Assembly: GCA_019694835.1 (NCBI GenBank)
Contig: JAIBBE010000214.1
Span: forward strand, 1-64,000
Direction: 5' to 3'
Length of the DNA: 64,000 nucleotides
From: Fimbriimonadaceae bacterium
Lineage (GTDB): Bacteria; Armatimonadota; Fimbriimonadia; Fimbriimonadales; Fimbriimonadaceae
Numbering within the stretch: position 1 is the first letter of the stretch; every line of letters starts with the position of its first letter. Shown piece by piece: positions 17,025 through 25,126 of the stretch. The notes beneath the pieces are model-generated. The model saw nothing but the letters and a program-made list of their open reading frames with translations. It ran no database searches and was not told where the DNA came from. Made by a program: the position numbers and the translations under genes.

Positions 17025-17354
17025 ATGAAACGATTCTTGATGATGACGCTGGTGATCGGCGGCGCTGCGATCGCAATGGCCTTCGGGACCTTTACAAAAG
17101 TCTTCGATGATACGTACAAGATCACGAAGGACTCGAAGCTGGGCAAAGCCGCTTGCTCGTCGTGCCACGTGGGCGTGAAAGGTGGAAAGCTGAATCCTTA
17201 CGGACTTGCCCTTCAGACCGAGATGAAGGCTGCAAAGACCAAGAAACTGACTCCGGACATCCTAAAGAAGGTCGAAAGCGCCGACTCCGATGGAGATGGC
17301 ACCAAGAACATTGACGAAATCAAGGGTGACCGGAATCCTGGAATCAAGGGCTAG
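17025..17354 (+). CDS. small exported monohaem protein with Ca-binding-type repeat
   Basis: 109 residues, signal peptide (MMTLVIGGAAIAMAFG), one CXXCH (CSSCH at 44-48), then a Lys-rich helix and a DSDGDGTKNIDE motif of the thrombospondin type 3/EF-hand kind. It starts 12 bp after ccmF with a GGAGTTAG ribosome site. Likely a soluble periplasmic electron carrier of the same operon. The pairing of one haem and one EF-type loop is unusual in such a short protein. Function inferred from context. Confidence 0.7.
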   Translation: MKRFLMMTLVIGGAAIAMAFGTFTKVFDDTYKITKDSKLGKAACSSCHVGVKGGKLNPYGLALQTEMKAAKTKKLTPDILKKVESADSDGDGTKNIDEIKGDRNPGIKG

Positions 17355-17385
17355 CCTCCACGTTTTCTGAACCTCCAAATCTGCA

Positions 17386-19188
17386 ATGAAACGCCGCTAC
17401 TCTCGCTTCGTTCTGTTGCTCTTTGCGTGTGCACCGTTTGTGGTCGCGGCACTCTTCGCCCAGCCGCAAACGACGCCCACGCAAGCCGAGCCGGAACGTA
17501 GCGAGGAAGTGCAGGCTTGTATGGGTTGCCATGACCCCGCCGCTGAGTCGGGCACCGCAGTACACCTCGCAGCGCTTGATATCTCGCCGCACAAAGAACT
17601 GGACTGTACAAGCTGCCACGCTGAATTCACAGCTGAGGCACCGCACTCAGATCAGATGCTTGCCAGCAAGCCTGCTTGCGCGAATTGTCACGTTGACCAA
17701 ACTGATCAGTTCGCTGCAAGTGTCCATGCCCGTCCCGACAAACAGCCCGGCGACCACCCGACGTGCGTTTCCTGTCATGCAACAACAGACCCTCACTCGG
17801 TAACGCCTGCTGCATCCCTAACCCGCAAGGATTTAGTCAAGGTTTGCAGCGACTGCCATCGAGACGAAAACCTCATGGCCCGGTACGGGCCCAACACCGA
17901 CGCAGTGCATTCCTATGAACTGAGCTTCCACGGTAAGGCGTTTCTCAAATTCGGTAATAACAAAACAGCTATTTGCACGGATTGTCATGGTTACCACGAC
18001 GTAAAGAGCCCATCTGATCCAGAGGCTTCGACGAACGTCAACAATATCGCCGAGACGTGTGGCCAGCCGGATTGCCACCCTGGCGCGACGATGAACTTTG
18101 GTATGTCGGGTGCCAGCCATATGCACTTGAAGATCAAAGAGACACCGATCCTAGGTGGTATCGAGCTCTTCTTCAAAGTGCTCACCTTTGCGGTCGTGGG
18201 ATTCCTGCTCCTTGGCGTGGCGATGGATATTCGGCGGTCCATGTTTGGCAAGACACCGCCACCCGCCGGACGACTCATCGGATCACTCATCGCGTTCGGC
18301 TTCCTCGCCCTGGTCATCGCGATTATCTGCGCGATTCTCGGTTTGCGTGGCGGTTTCGAATCGACTCTAGTCGCCTTGGGACTCATTGCCATTGCTGTCA
18401 TTCTCAACAGATTTAGGCCTAAGCCTCCAAAGCCAGAGCACACCGGGCCTATGTACGAGCGCTTTTCGCTCTCCCTGAGAATCCAACACATTCTGCTTGC
18501 CGTGAGTTTCACGCTTCTCGTCATCACGGGTATGCCGATCCGCTATCCGGAGAACTCGATCATGGGTTCGATCTACATGGCTCTGGGTGGAATGCCCGTC
18601 ATGAGACTGGTTCACCGGATAGCAGCAGTCGTCATGATTGCCGCGTGGATCTATCACACTATCGAGCTCATTTTCAAGTGGTACAAGGCTGGTTTCTCAA
18701 TGAAGTCATGGACGATGTGGCCAAGCTTCAAAGACTTTAAGGATTTCTTCGCCGTAATTAAGTACCACTTGGGACTCGCACCCGCAGAGCCAGCGTATGA
18801 CCGATTCGCGTTCCGAGAGAAGTTCGATTACTTCGCAGTCTATTGGGGAATGCCCATCATGGTATTGAGCGGCCTAATCCTCTGGTATCCGGTCTACGCT
18901 GCAGAGATGCTTCCAGCACTCGGTATTCCGATCGCATACATCGCGCATGCCGACGAAGCCGTGCTTGCCTTCCTTACGATCGTCACTTGGCACTTCTATA
19001 ACACGCACTTCAATCCCAATCACTTCCCGATGAACCCGGTGTTCATTACGGGCAAACTAACGGAAGAGGAAATGGAGCGCGAGCACCCGCTCGAACTGGA
19101 AAGAATCAAAGCCGCCCAGGTGAGGGAGCCGGAAGCAACACCAGAGCCGTCCGAGCCGCCATCGACCACCGATGACCCAAGCGAGTAG
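17386..19188 (+). CDS. multihaem cytochrome c fused to membrane cytochrome b (quinone-linked electron transfer)
   Basis: 600 residues. Signal sequence, then a periplasmic domain with six CXXCH (CMGCH, CTSCH, CANCH, CVSCH, CSDCH, CTDCH) and a CGQPDCH site, seven likely haems by residue 250. A hydrophobic hinge of about three helices (263-345) leads to a four-helix cytochrome b561/NiFe-hydrogenase-b-type domain with paired His: RIQHIL, RLVHRIA...IYH, IAHADE...WHFYNTH. Such fusions oxidise or reduce the quinone pool and pass electrons to or from periplasmic cytochromes, so this is the natural inner-membrane end of the conduit encoded upstream. The C-terminal tail is Pro/Glu/Thr-rich and cytoplasmic. 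Confidence 0.85.
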   Translation: MKRRYSRFVLLLFACAPFVVAALFAQPQTTPTQAEPERSEEVQACMGCHDPAAESGTAVHLAALDISPHKELDCTSCHAEFTAEAPHSDQMLASKPACANCHVDQTDQFAASVHARPDKQPGDHPTCVSCHATTDPHSVTPAASLTRKDLVKVCSDCHRDENLMARYGPNTDAVHSYELSFHGKAFLKFGNNKTAICTDCHGYHDVKSPSDPEASTNVNNIAETCGQPDCHPGATMNFGMSGASHMHLKIKETPILGGIELFFKVLTFAVVGFLLLGVAMDIRRSMFGKTPPPAGRLIGSLIAFGFLALVIAIICAILGLRGGFESTLVALGLIAIAVILNRFRPKPPKPEHTGPMYERFSLSLRIQHILLAVSFTLLVITGMPIRYPENSIMGSIYMALGGMPVMRLVHRIAAVVMIAAWIYHTIELIFKWYKAGFSMKSWTMWPSFKDFKDFFAVIKYHLGLAPAEPAYDRFAFREKFDYFAVYWGMPIMVLSGLILWYPVYAAEMLPALGIPIAYIAHADEAVLAFLTIVTWHFYNTHFNPNHFPMNPVFITGKLTEEEMEREHPLELERIKAAQVREPEATPEPSEPPSTTDDPSE

Positions 19189-19212
19189 TGGATTGGGATA
19201 ACATCCGAGCGC

Positions 19213-20121
19213 ATGAAGTTCGGCCGCATTCCCCATCTCGACAAAGACATCTCACGCCTCGTGATGGGGGTTATTCCCCTCCCCACTGACGATCTTCCCG
19301 CGTCCTTCGCGTTGCTTGACGCCTATCGAGCTGGAGGCGGCAATATCATCGACAACAGCTACCACTATGGCCCGGGCTTTGCCGTCGTCATGAAGGCTTA
19401 CTACGAAATGCACGGCCCGGACGCGCTGATTCGCTTCGACAAAGGCAACCACCACTGGTACGGAGACGACATCTGGCGTCTGACCAAAGAGGCCCTTGAC
19501 CATGACCTCCGGGGCAACCTTGAACGGCAGGGCGTCACCTACTCCGACCTCTACCTGTTCCACCGCGACGACCCGCGCGTGCCGATCGGCGACGTCGTCC
19601 AATGGACCAACGAGCACATCGCGGAGGGGCGCATCCTGGCGTGGGGCGGGTCCAACTGGACACATGGCCGAATCGCCGATGCCAATGAATACGCGGACAA
19701 GCACGGACTGCAGGGAATGAGCGCGAGCTCGCCGAACTTCTCCCTCGCCGCAGTCAACGAAGAAATGTGGACCGGGGCGTACACCATCGATCGGGCCGGA
19801 CGAGCCTGGTACGAACAGACCCAGTTCCCCATCTTCGCATGGTCAGCAGGAGGCGGAGGGTACTTCGCCGAGGTTGACTCCGACGATGTTAAACGGGTTT
19901 ACGAAAACGAAACCAACCAAGCGAGGCGCAATCGGCTCAAAGAAATGGCCACTCAAAAGGGCGTTAGTCCAACCCAATTGTCGCTGGCCTGGACGCTCAA
20001 CCAGCCCATGAACGCCTTCGCACTCATCGGTCCGCGAACGGTTGAGCAGGTCGCTGACAACATGCAAGCCGTCGAAATCACGCTCACCCAAGACGAGTGC
20101 CGCTGGCTCGAAAACGGCTAG
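19213..20121 (+). CDS. aldo/keto reductase family oxidoreductase
   Basis: 302 residues, one TIM barrel. The catalytic tetrad is visible: Asp47 and Tyr52 (IIDNSYHYG), Lys77 (IRFDKG) and His117 (DLYLFHRDD). The typical LAWTLNQP and IGPRTVEQ NADPH-binding ends are at about 255-280. Substrate unknown. It starts 25 bp after the cytochrome b gene but is not obviously related to electron transfer. Confidence 0.85.
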   Translation: MKFGRIPHLDKDISRLVMGVIPLPTDDLPASFALLDAYRAGGGNIIDNSYHYGPGFAVVMKAYYEMHGPDALIRFDKGNHHWYGDDIWRLTKEALDHDLRGNLERQGVTYSDLYLFHRDDPRVPIGDVVQWTNEHIAEGRILAWGGSNWTHGRIADANEYADKHGLQGMSASSPNFSLAAVNEEMWTGAYTIDRAGRAWYEQTQFPIFAWSAGGGGYFAEVDSDDVKRVYENETNQARRNRLKEMATQKGVSPTQLSLAWTLNQPMNAFALIGPRTVEQVADNMQAVEITLTQDECRWLENG

Positions 20122-20157
20122 GACGGTCCCGCAGTGGCGGCTCATCGATCCGCCACA

Positions 20158-21099
20158 ATGGGCCTCATGAGCTTCAAACCCGCCCTTCGCGACGAGATCA
20201 TCGCCCCCACGATGAATCTCTGGAACCTGGAGTATCCACAAATGCCGCGCGTCGAGGACGAGGTGCGGGCGAACTTTCTGCATGTCGTTGAGGGCAGCTT
20301 CGAGCGCCATTGGCTGACTGACCGAGCCCTCATCACGGTCTATGACCAGGGTCGTGTGGAACCCGAGCATCTTGAGGCCGATATCTTCGTTCATCCCGAA
20401 TTCGACGATCCCGTATGGGGCCATGCCGTCGACCACCTGATCGCAGAGATGCGGTCAACGCCCGCAAAGGACCTCGCCATTTGGACCAACAGCCTACGTC
20501 CTCTGCGGCAGAGAGCCCTCGAAGAGCGAGGTTTCAAGGTGTCACAGACGGTACCGGTCTCGCGTCTCAACCTAAATGACTTCGATGTGACGCCGTTCCA
20601 AAACCGCCTTGATGGCTTCCACGACCGCGGATTAAAGGTCACGACCATTCAAGAGCTTCACGACGCGGGAGTCGACTGGCCCCCGCTGCTTTATGACGCG
20701 ACGACTCAGATGATTCAGGACATGCCCAATCCAGTCCCGCCGAGCATCATGGGCCTCGACCAATACCGCGAGATGGTCAAGAACCCGGCGATCTACAAGT
20801 ACGATCTGATGTTCGCGGCGATGGACGGGGACCGAATTGCTGGCTACTCACGCGTAACACCCTCCGCCGCTGCTGATGACCTCGTCCTTACCGGATTGAG
20901 CGGGACGGTACGTGAGTATCGGCGTCAAGGTGTGGTTACTGCGCTGAAAGTCTCCGGCATTCTCGCCTTGCGAGAACGAGGCTATCGCATCCTGCAAACC
21001 GACAACGACGAGACCAACCCCATGTATCACTTGAATCTCGAATTGGGATTCAAGAAGGCGTGGGATTGGGTGCGCTACGCGCTAACACTCCGAGTCTAG
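20158..21099 (+). CDS. GNAT-family N-acetyltransferase
   Basis: About 313 residues from ATG 20158 (ATG 20167 also possible; the more upstream GTG is less likely). The C-terminal half carries the acetyl-CoA loop TVREYRRQGVVTAL (Q/RxxGxG/A-like) followed by LQTDNDETNPMYHLNLELGF, where Asn-Met-Tyr and the final strand are typical of GNAT motif B. The N-terminal half is a degenerate GNAT-like fold, suggesting a tandem GNAT. Substrate unknown. Confidence 0.75.
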   Translation: MGLMSFKPALRDEIIAPTMNLWNLEYPQMPRVEDEVRANFLHVVEGSFERHWLTDRALITVYDQGRVEPEHLEADIFVHPEFDDPVWGHAVDHLIAEMRSTPAKDLAIWTNSLRPLRQRALEERGFKVSQTVPVSRLNLNDFDVTPFQNRLDGFHDRGLKVTTIQELHDAGVDWPPLLYDATTQMIQDMPNPVPPSIMGLDQYREMVKNPAIYKYDLMFAAMDGDRIAGYSRVTPSAAADDLVLTGLSGTVREYRRQGVVTALKVSGILALRERGYRILQTDNDETNPMYHLNLELGFKKAWDWVRYALTLRV

Positions 21100-21114
21100 T
21101 CGGCGGGATTGGCT

Positions 21115-21247
21115 GTACCGCTGGCATCCTGCCGGCACCGCTTTCGGCCCTTTTGCAATTACGCCGCGAAACCTCTCCCCCAACCCCTCTCCTCCGCCGC
21201 GACGGTCTTCCGTTGCCCTAGATTTGCGGGCGCAGGAGAGGGGAGCC
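21115..21247. repeat. dispersed repeat block: half-element of family A plus family B
   Basis: Starts with a left half of the GTACCGCTGGC...TGCCGGC palindrome (family A, about 21115-21141), then a family B element (21171-21247) in which CCCCTCTCCTCCGCC and GGCGCAGGAGAGGGG form complementary arms. The block fills the gap between the GNAT gene and the DUF4287 gene. The same sequences recur near 23.5, 29.2, 30.5, 32.4 and 33.8 kb. Confidence 0.75.
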
Positions 21248-21264
21248 GGCACATAATCTTCTGC

Positions 21265-21828
21265 ATGGACGTTGCGAAAGCCTTCGAAACCCAACTCAAG
21301 AACATCGAGACCAAGACCGGCAAGACCCTGGCCGAACTCAAGGCCTGGGTTGCCAAGTCTGGCTTGACCAAGCACGGTGAGATTCGCGACCTGCTCAAGA
21401 AAGAGCTTGGCCTTGGACATGGCGACGCCAACACCCTCACCCACTATGCCCTGGACTCGCCCAGCGTCAGCGGCGAGGCGAAGCCTGAAGACTCCGTCCT
21501 CGACGAGATCTACACCGGTCCGAGGACGTCCATGCGACCGATCCACGAAGCACTGATGCAGAAGATCGCCACCTTCGGCGAGTTCGAAGTCGCTCCGAAA
21601 AAGGGCTACGTCAGCCTCCGCCGCAAAAAGCAATTCGCCATGTTCGGACCCGCGACAAACACCCGTTTTGAAGTCGGCCTGAACATGAAAGGCATCCCCG
21701 GCACGCCTCGCCTGGTAGAGCAAGCCCCGGGCGGGATGTGCCAGTACAAAGTGGTCGTCGCCGATGCCTCCGAGGTGGACGCCGAACTCGAAGGCTGGCT
21801 TCGCACGGCGTACGACGGCTCTGGCTAG
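21265..21828 (+). CDS. DUF4287/DUF5655-type protein
   Basis: 187 residues from ATG 21265, chosen because the upstream part of the frame is repeat DNA. The N-terminal region (FETQLKNIETKTGKTLAELKAW) matches the DUF4287 helical domain and the C-terminal region (MRPIHEALMQKI, KGYVSLRRKKQFAMF) the DUF5655 domain. The molecular function of these domains is not established. Convergent with the RNase J gene (8 bp apart). Confidence 0.75.
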   Translation: MDVAKAFETQLKNIETKTGKTLAELKAWVAKSGLTKHGEIRDLLKKELGLGHGDANTLTHYALDSPSVSGEAKPEDSVLDEIYTGPRTSMRPIHEALMQKIATFGEFEVAPKKGYVSLRRKKQFAMFGPATNTRFEVGLNMKGIPGTPRLVEQAPGGMCQYKVVVADASEVDAELEGWLRTAYDGSG

Positions 21829-21836
21829 CCCGAAAC

Positions 21837-23492
21837 CTAAACCTCGATCACAGCCGGCACGACCAAGGGGCGCAGTTGAGCCTTGCGCTGGATGGTCCGG
21901 CGAATCGTGTCGGACGCCGCGTGCCGAACGGAATCGATATCCTTGATGTCCGCCTCGGTGAGTCTGCCCAGCTGATCCAAAACGGCGCTGAGGGCGTCAT
22001 CCAGCACGCTCTCTCGGCCCGAGAAGCCGGCCGTCTGCAGCACCGGATCGCCGACGATTTCCCCGCGTTCGACATCGATGGCGATCGTGATCAGCACCAT
22101 GCCGTCATTAGCCAAATTGTAGCGGTCGCGCAGGACTTCATCACTGATGCCGGGATTGCCGCTGTTGTCGACGAGCACCCGACCAGAAGGGACGGGATCG
22201 CCGAGCCAAGCGGTGGTGTCATCCATGCAAAGCGGCAAACCATCGGCGATGGCGAAGATCCGGCTCTCGGGGTAACCCATCGCCCTCGCCATCTCCATAT
22301 AGATGTGCTGATGCCGAGGCTCGCCATGAACGGGTGCCAAGTAGTAGGGCCGGGTCAGATTGATCATCATCTTCAGCTCTTCCTGGTAGGCATGCCCGCT
22401 GACGTGAATCGGGGTCGCGCTTTCGTAGATGACGCGGGCTCCCATGCGGAAGAGCCGATTGATGGTGCGCCAGATCGCTGCCTCGTTGCCGGGAATCGGT
22501 CGGGCCGAATAGAGCAGCGTGTCGCCCGGAAGAATCCTGAGTCGGCTGTATTCCTCTTTCGACATCTGCACGAGCGCCGACATCGGCTCGCCCTGGCTGC
22601 CCGTCGTGAGGATGACCACCTTGTTGGGCTCGTAATTGCCGACTTCCTTCAGGTCGATCCGGATGCCCTTGCGGACCTGCATGTAGCCCAATCGGGTGCA
22701 GATTTCAAGCGTCTGCTCCATGCGACGTCCAGCTACCGCGACCTTGCGACCCGTCTCGTGAGCCACGTCGAAGGCCTGCTGCATGCGGTGGATGTTGCTT
22801 GCGAAGGTCGTAATGAGGACGCGTCCCTCGGACTCCACGAAAGCCTTGTACAGCCCCTCGCGCACCGCCTTCTCGCTCGGCCCCCAACCTGGACGCTCGA
22901 CGTTGGTGGAGTCGCTCAGAAGGCAGAGAACGCCCTCCTTGCCAAGCTCGGCCAGACGGCTGATGTTGCTCAGCTTGCCGTCAACGGGCGTGAAGTCGAA
23001 CTTGAAGTCGCCGGTCATCAGGACGATGCCGTAGTTCGTGCGGATGGCCATGCCGCAGTTCTCGGGAATCGAGTGCGTGATGCGAACGGGCTCGACCGAG
23101 AGCGATCCAGCTTCGATCACCTCTCCTGGGTTGTAGACGCGCAGGTCGAGGCTCTTGATGTCCGTCTTCTCTTCCAGCTTGTTGCGAATCATCGCATGGG
23201 TGAATTCGGTCGCATAGACCGGACACTTCACCTTGGGAAGAAGATAGGGCAGCGCACCGACATGGTCCTCGTGCGCATGGGTGAGGAATATGGCGCGCAG
23301 TTTGTGCCGGTTCTCGATGACGTAGCGGAAGTCGGGGATCACGATATCGACGCCGAACATCTCTTCGTTGGGGAACGAAAGGCCGACATCAACCAGGATC
23401 ATGTCGTCATCCTGGACAATCGCGGTGCAGTTCTTGCCGATTTCGCCAGCACCGCCGAGGGGGATGACCTGAAGTAAACTCACGGTCCCCAT
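21837..23492 (-). CDS. rnj: ribonuclease J
   Basis: 551 residues. Metallo-beta-lactamase/beta-CASP nuclease with the metal motif THAHEDH (His72, His74, Asp76, His77), a later MTGDFKFD and SDSTN, the beta-CASP ATFASN region, TGSQGEP, SGHA and PVHGE motifs. RNase J is a 5'-3' exonuclease and endonuclease central to RNA turnover in organisms without RNase E. The C-terminal domain is present, so length is normal. Start ATG 23492 gives the conserved QVIPLGGAGEIGKN N-terminus. Confidence 0.95.
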   Translation of the reverse strand: MGTVSLLQVIPLGGAGEIGKNCTAIVQDDDMILVDVGLSFPNEEMFGVDIVIPDFRYVIENRHKLRAIFLTHAHEDHVGALPYLLPKVKCPVYATEFTHAMIRNKLEEKTDIKSLDLRVYNPGEVIEAGSLSVEPVRITHSIPENCGMAIRTNYGIVLMTGDFKFDFTPVDGKLSNISRLAELGKEGVLCLLSDSTNVERPGWGPSEKAVREGLYKAFVESEGRVLITTFASNIHRMQQAFDVAHETGRKVAVAGRRMEQTLEICTRLGYMQVRKGIRIDLKEVGNYEPNKVVILTTGSQGEPMSALVQMSKEEYSRLRILPGDTLLYSARPIPGNEAAIWRTINRLFRMGARVIYESATPIHVSGHAYQEELKMMINLTRPYYLAPVHGEPRHQHIYMEMARAMGYPESRIFAIADGLPLCMDDTTAWLGDPVPSGRVLVDNSGNPGISDEVLRDRYNLANDGMVLITIAIDVERGEIVGDPVLQTAGFSGRESVLDDALSAVLDQLGRLTEADIKDIDSVRHAASDTIRRTIQRKAQLRPLVVPAVIEV

Positions 23493-23524
23493 TGTGGCAT
23501 GCTGTTCGCTTGCGGAGCTTCAAT

Positions 23525-23598
23525 CGTACCGCTGGCATCCTGCCGGCACCGCTTACGGAGGAATCGCACCGGGATGCCGGCAGGATGCCAGCGGTACG
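23525..23598. repeat. family A paired inverted repeat
   Basis: Perfect 23-bp arms (23525-23547 and 23576-23598) of the CGTACCGCTGGC...CTGCCGGC element separated by 28 bp, lying between the 5' end of rnj and the 3' end of the PLP-enzyme gene. Could form a long hairpin in either RNA strand. Confidence 0.85.
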
Positions 23599-23605
23599 GC
23601 CGGAC

Positions 23606-24745
23606 TCACCCCAACGCTTGGTCCAGGTCGGCTTCGAGGTCCTCCGGAGCCTCGATCCCCGCGCTGAGCCGGATGAGATTGTCGTGAAGACCAATCTCCC
23701 TCCGAATCTCGGGCGGCACACTCGCATGCGTCATGATCGCCGGGTGCTCGATGAGGGTCTCGACGCCGCCCAGCGACTCGGCAAGCGCGCACAGCTTCAC
23801 CCGGCCGAGAACCGCTCGCGCCTCCTCGAGACCGCCCTTCACGAAGAACGTCAGCATGCCGCCGAACCCGCTCATCTGAGCGCGGGCCAGGTCGTGCTGG
23901 GGATGGGAAGTCAGGCCAGGGTAGATGACCCGCTCGACCTTCGGGTGCCTCGCCAGCCATTGCGCCAGCCTCATCCCGTTCTCGTTGTGCCGAGCCATGC
24001 GAAGCCCGAATGTCTTGATGCCGCGCAGCGCGAGGAAGCAGTCCATCGGCGCCGAAACGCCGCCGATGCTGTTCTGCAAGAACTTCAGCCGGGCATTGAG
24101 CTCGGGATCGCGCACGACCAGGCAACCCATCACGACATCGGAATGGCCGTTCAGGTACTTCGTCATCGAGTGCATGACGATGTGCGCCCCGAGTTCTAGC
24201 GGGCGCTGGTTGTACGGCGTCGCGAACGTGTTGTCGACCCCGAGCAAAGCCCCACGGCTCTTGGCCAAGTCGCTGATCGCGCGAATGTCGCACAGATTGA
24301 GCATCGGATTGGTCGGCGACTCGATCCAGACGAGCTTTGTCTTGGGCGTAAGCGCCGCTTCGACTCTGTCCAGATCCTGGACCGGCACGAACGAGAACTC
24401 GATGCCCCTCCGCGCGGCGACCTTCGTGAACAGCCGGTACGTGCCACCGTAGAGATCGTCCCCCGCGACGACGTGGTCGCCGGAATCCAGCAGGTTGACG
24501 ACGGCATCAATCGAAGCCATCCCCGAACCAAACACCAGCCCATGCTTCCCCGCTTCCAGTTCGGCCAGGCAGCGCTGAAGCGGCGTTCGGGTTGGGTTGT
24601 CGGTCCGCGAATACTCGTACCCCTTGTGCTCTCCCGGCCCCGCTTGGGCGTAGGTGCTAGTCTGGTAGATCGGGGTCATGACCGCGCCCGTCAGCGGGTC
24701 CGGCTCCACTCCGGCGTGGACGGCAAGGGTGTCGATGGATGGCAT
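23606..24745 (-). CDS. PLP-dependent Cys/Met metabolism enzyme (cystathionine gamma-synthase / gamma- or beta-lyase)
   Basis: 379 residues, normal for the Cys/Met metabolism PLP family. The PLP lysine is Lys196 in MHSMTKYLNGHSD; other marks are YEYSRTDNPT (45-53), FGSGMASI, IESPTNP and VDNTFATP. Members make or break cystathionine and related thioethers. Sequence alone does not separate MetB from MetC or gamma-lyase, so no symbol is given. Probably transcribed ahead of rnj but separated by the repeat at 23525. Confidence 0.9.
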   Translation of the reverse strand: MPSIDTLAVHAGVEPDPLTGAVMTPIYQTSTYAQAGPGEHKGYEYSRTDNPTRTPLQRCLAELEAGKHGLVFGSGMASIDAVVNLLDSGDHVVAGDDLYGGTYRLFTKVAARRGIEFSFVPVQDLDRVEAALTPKTKLVWIESPTNPMLNLCDIRAISDLAKSRGALLGVDNTFATPYNQRPLELGAHIVMHSMTKYLNGHSDVVMGCLVVRDPELNARLKFLQNSIGGVSAPMDCFLALRGIKTFGLRMARHNENGMRLAQWLARHPKVERVIYPGLTSHPQHDLARAQMSGFGGMLTFFVKGGLEEARAVLGRVKLCALAESLGGVETLIEHPAIMTHASVPPEIRREIGLHDNLIRLSAGIEAPEDLEADLDQALG

Positions 24746-24829
24746 GCCGAGAGTCTATCCCGAATCCGGCACTGTACGGCTTGTCTACCAGAAGCTGTGC
24801 TTCCACATGCCAGTCTCGTGCCCCGCCAT

Positions 24830-25096
24830 TCAATAGTACGAGGCGGGGCTCTCGTAGAATAGGAAAGGGGTTCCGGCGTTCTGCAATTCCAGGAGCGCCC
24901 TTACCAGAGGCACGCGCTGCTCTCTCGTAACCGCCGCACGAAACTCCACGGTTGGCGACTCAAGCCCGTTAGAGACCCAGAGACCTTCAAATCGTCTGTA
25001 ACCAATGCCTTGACCTTCAAAAACCGACGCGATTGTTTGGGCGGTGTTAGGCGGGCAAACGGAGGTGACATGGAAGCCGCTTCGAGATATCAGCAT
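24830..25096 (-). CDS. small hypothetical protein
   Basis: 88 residues, 30 bp downstream of the GH172 gene on the same strand, so probably co-transcribed. No signal peptide or membrane segment. Sequence such as FHVTSVCPPNTAQTIAS and EFRAAVTREQRVPLVRALLEL suggests a small alpha/beta ferredoxin-like fold (ACT-like) but I cannot assign a family. Confidence 0.55.
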   Translation of the reverse strand: MLISRSGFHVTSVCPPNTAQTIASVFEGQGIGYRRFEGLWVSNGLESPTVEFRAAVTREQRVPLVRALLELQNAGTPFLFYESPASYY

Positions 25097-25126
25097 GACC
25101 TCAAGCGTACTCGCCTTGGGGTCTTC

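Noticed and set aside
21738..23477. 579-residue open frame antisense to RNase J
   Set aside because: It mirrors a well-conserved gene, has no family features and is an artefact of G+C-rich codon use on the opposite strand.
24830..25096. Small frame considered as non-coding
   Set aside because: Kept as a low-confidence gene because it follows the GH172 gene at 30 bp on the same strand.
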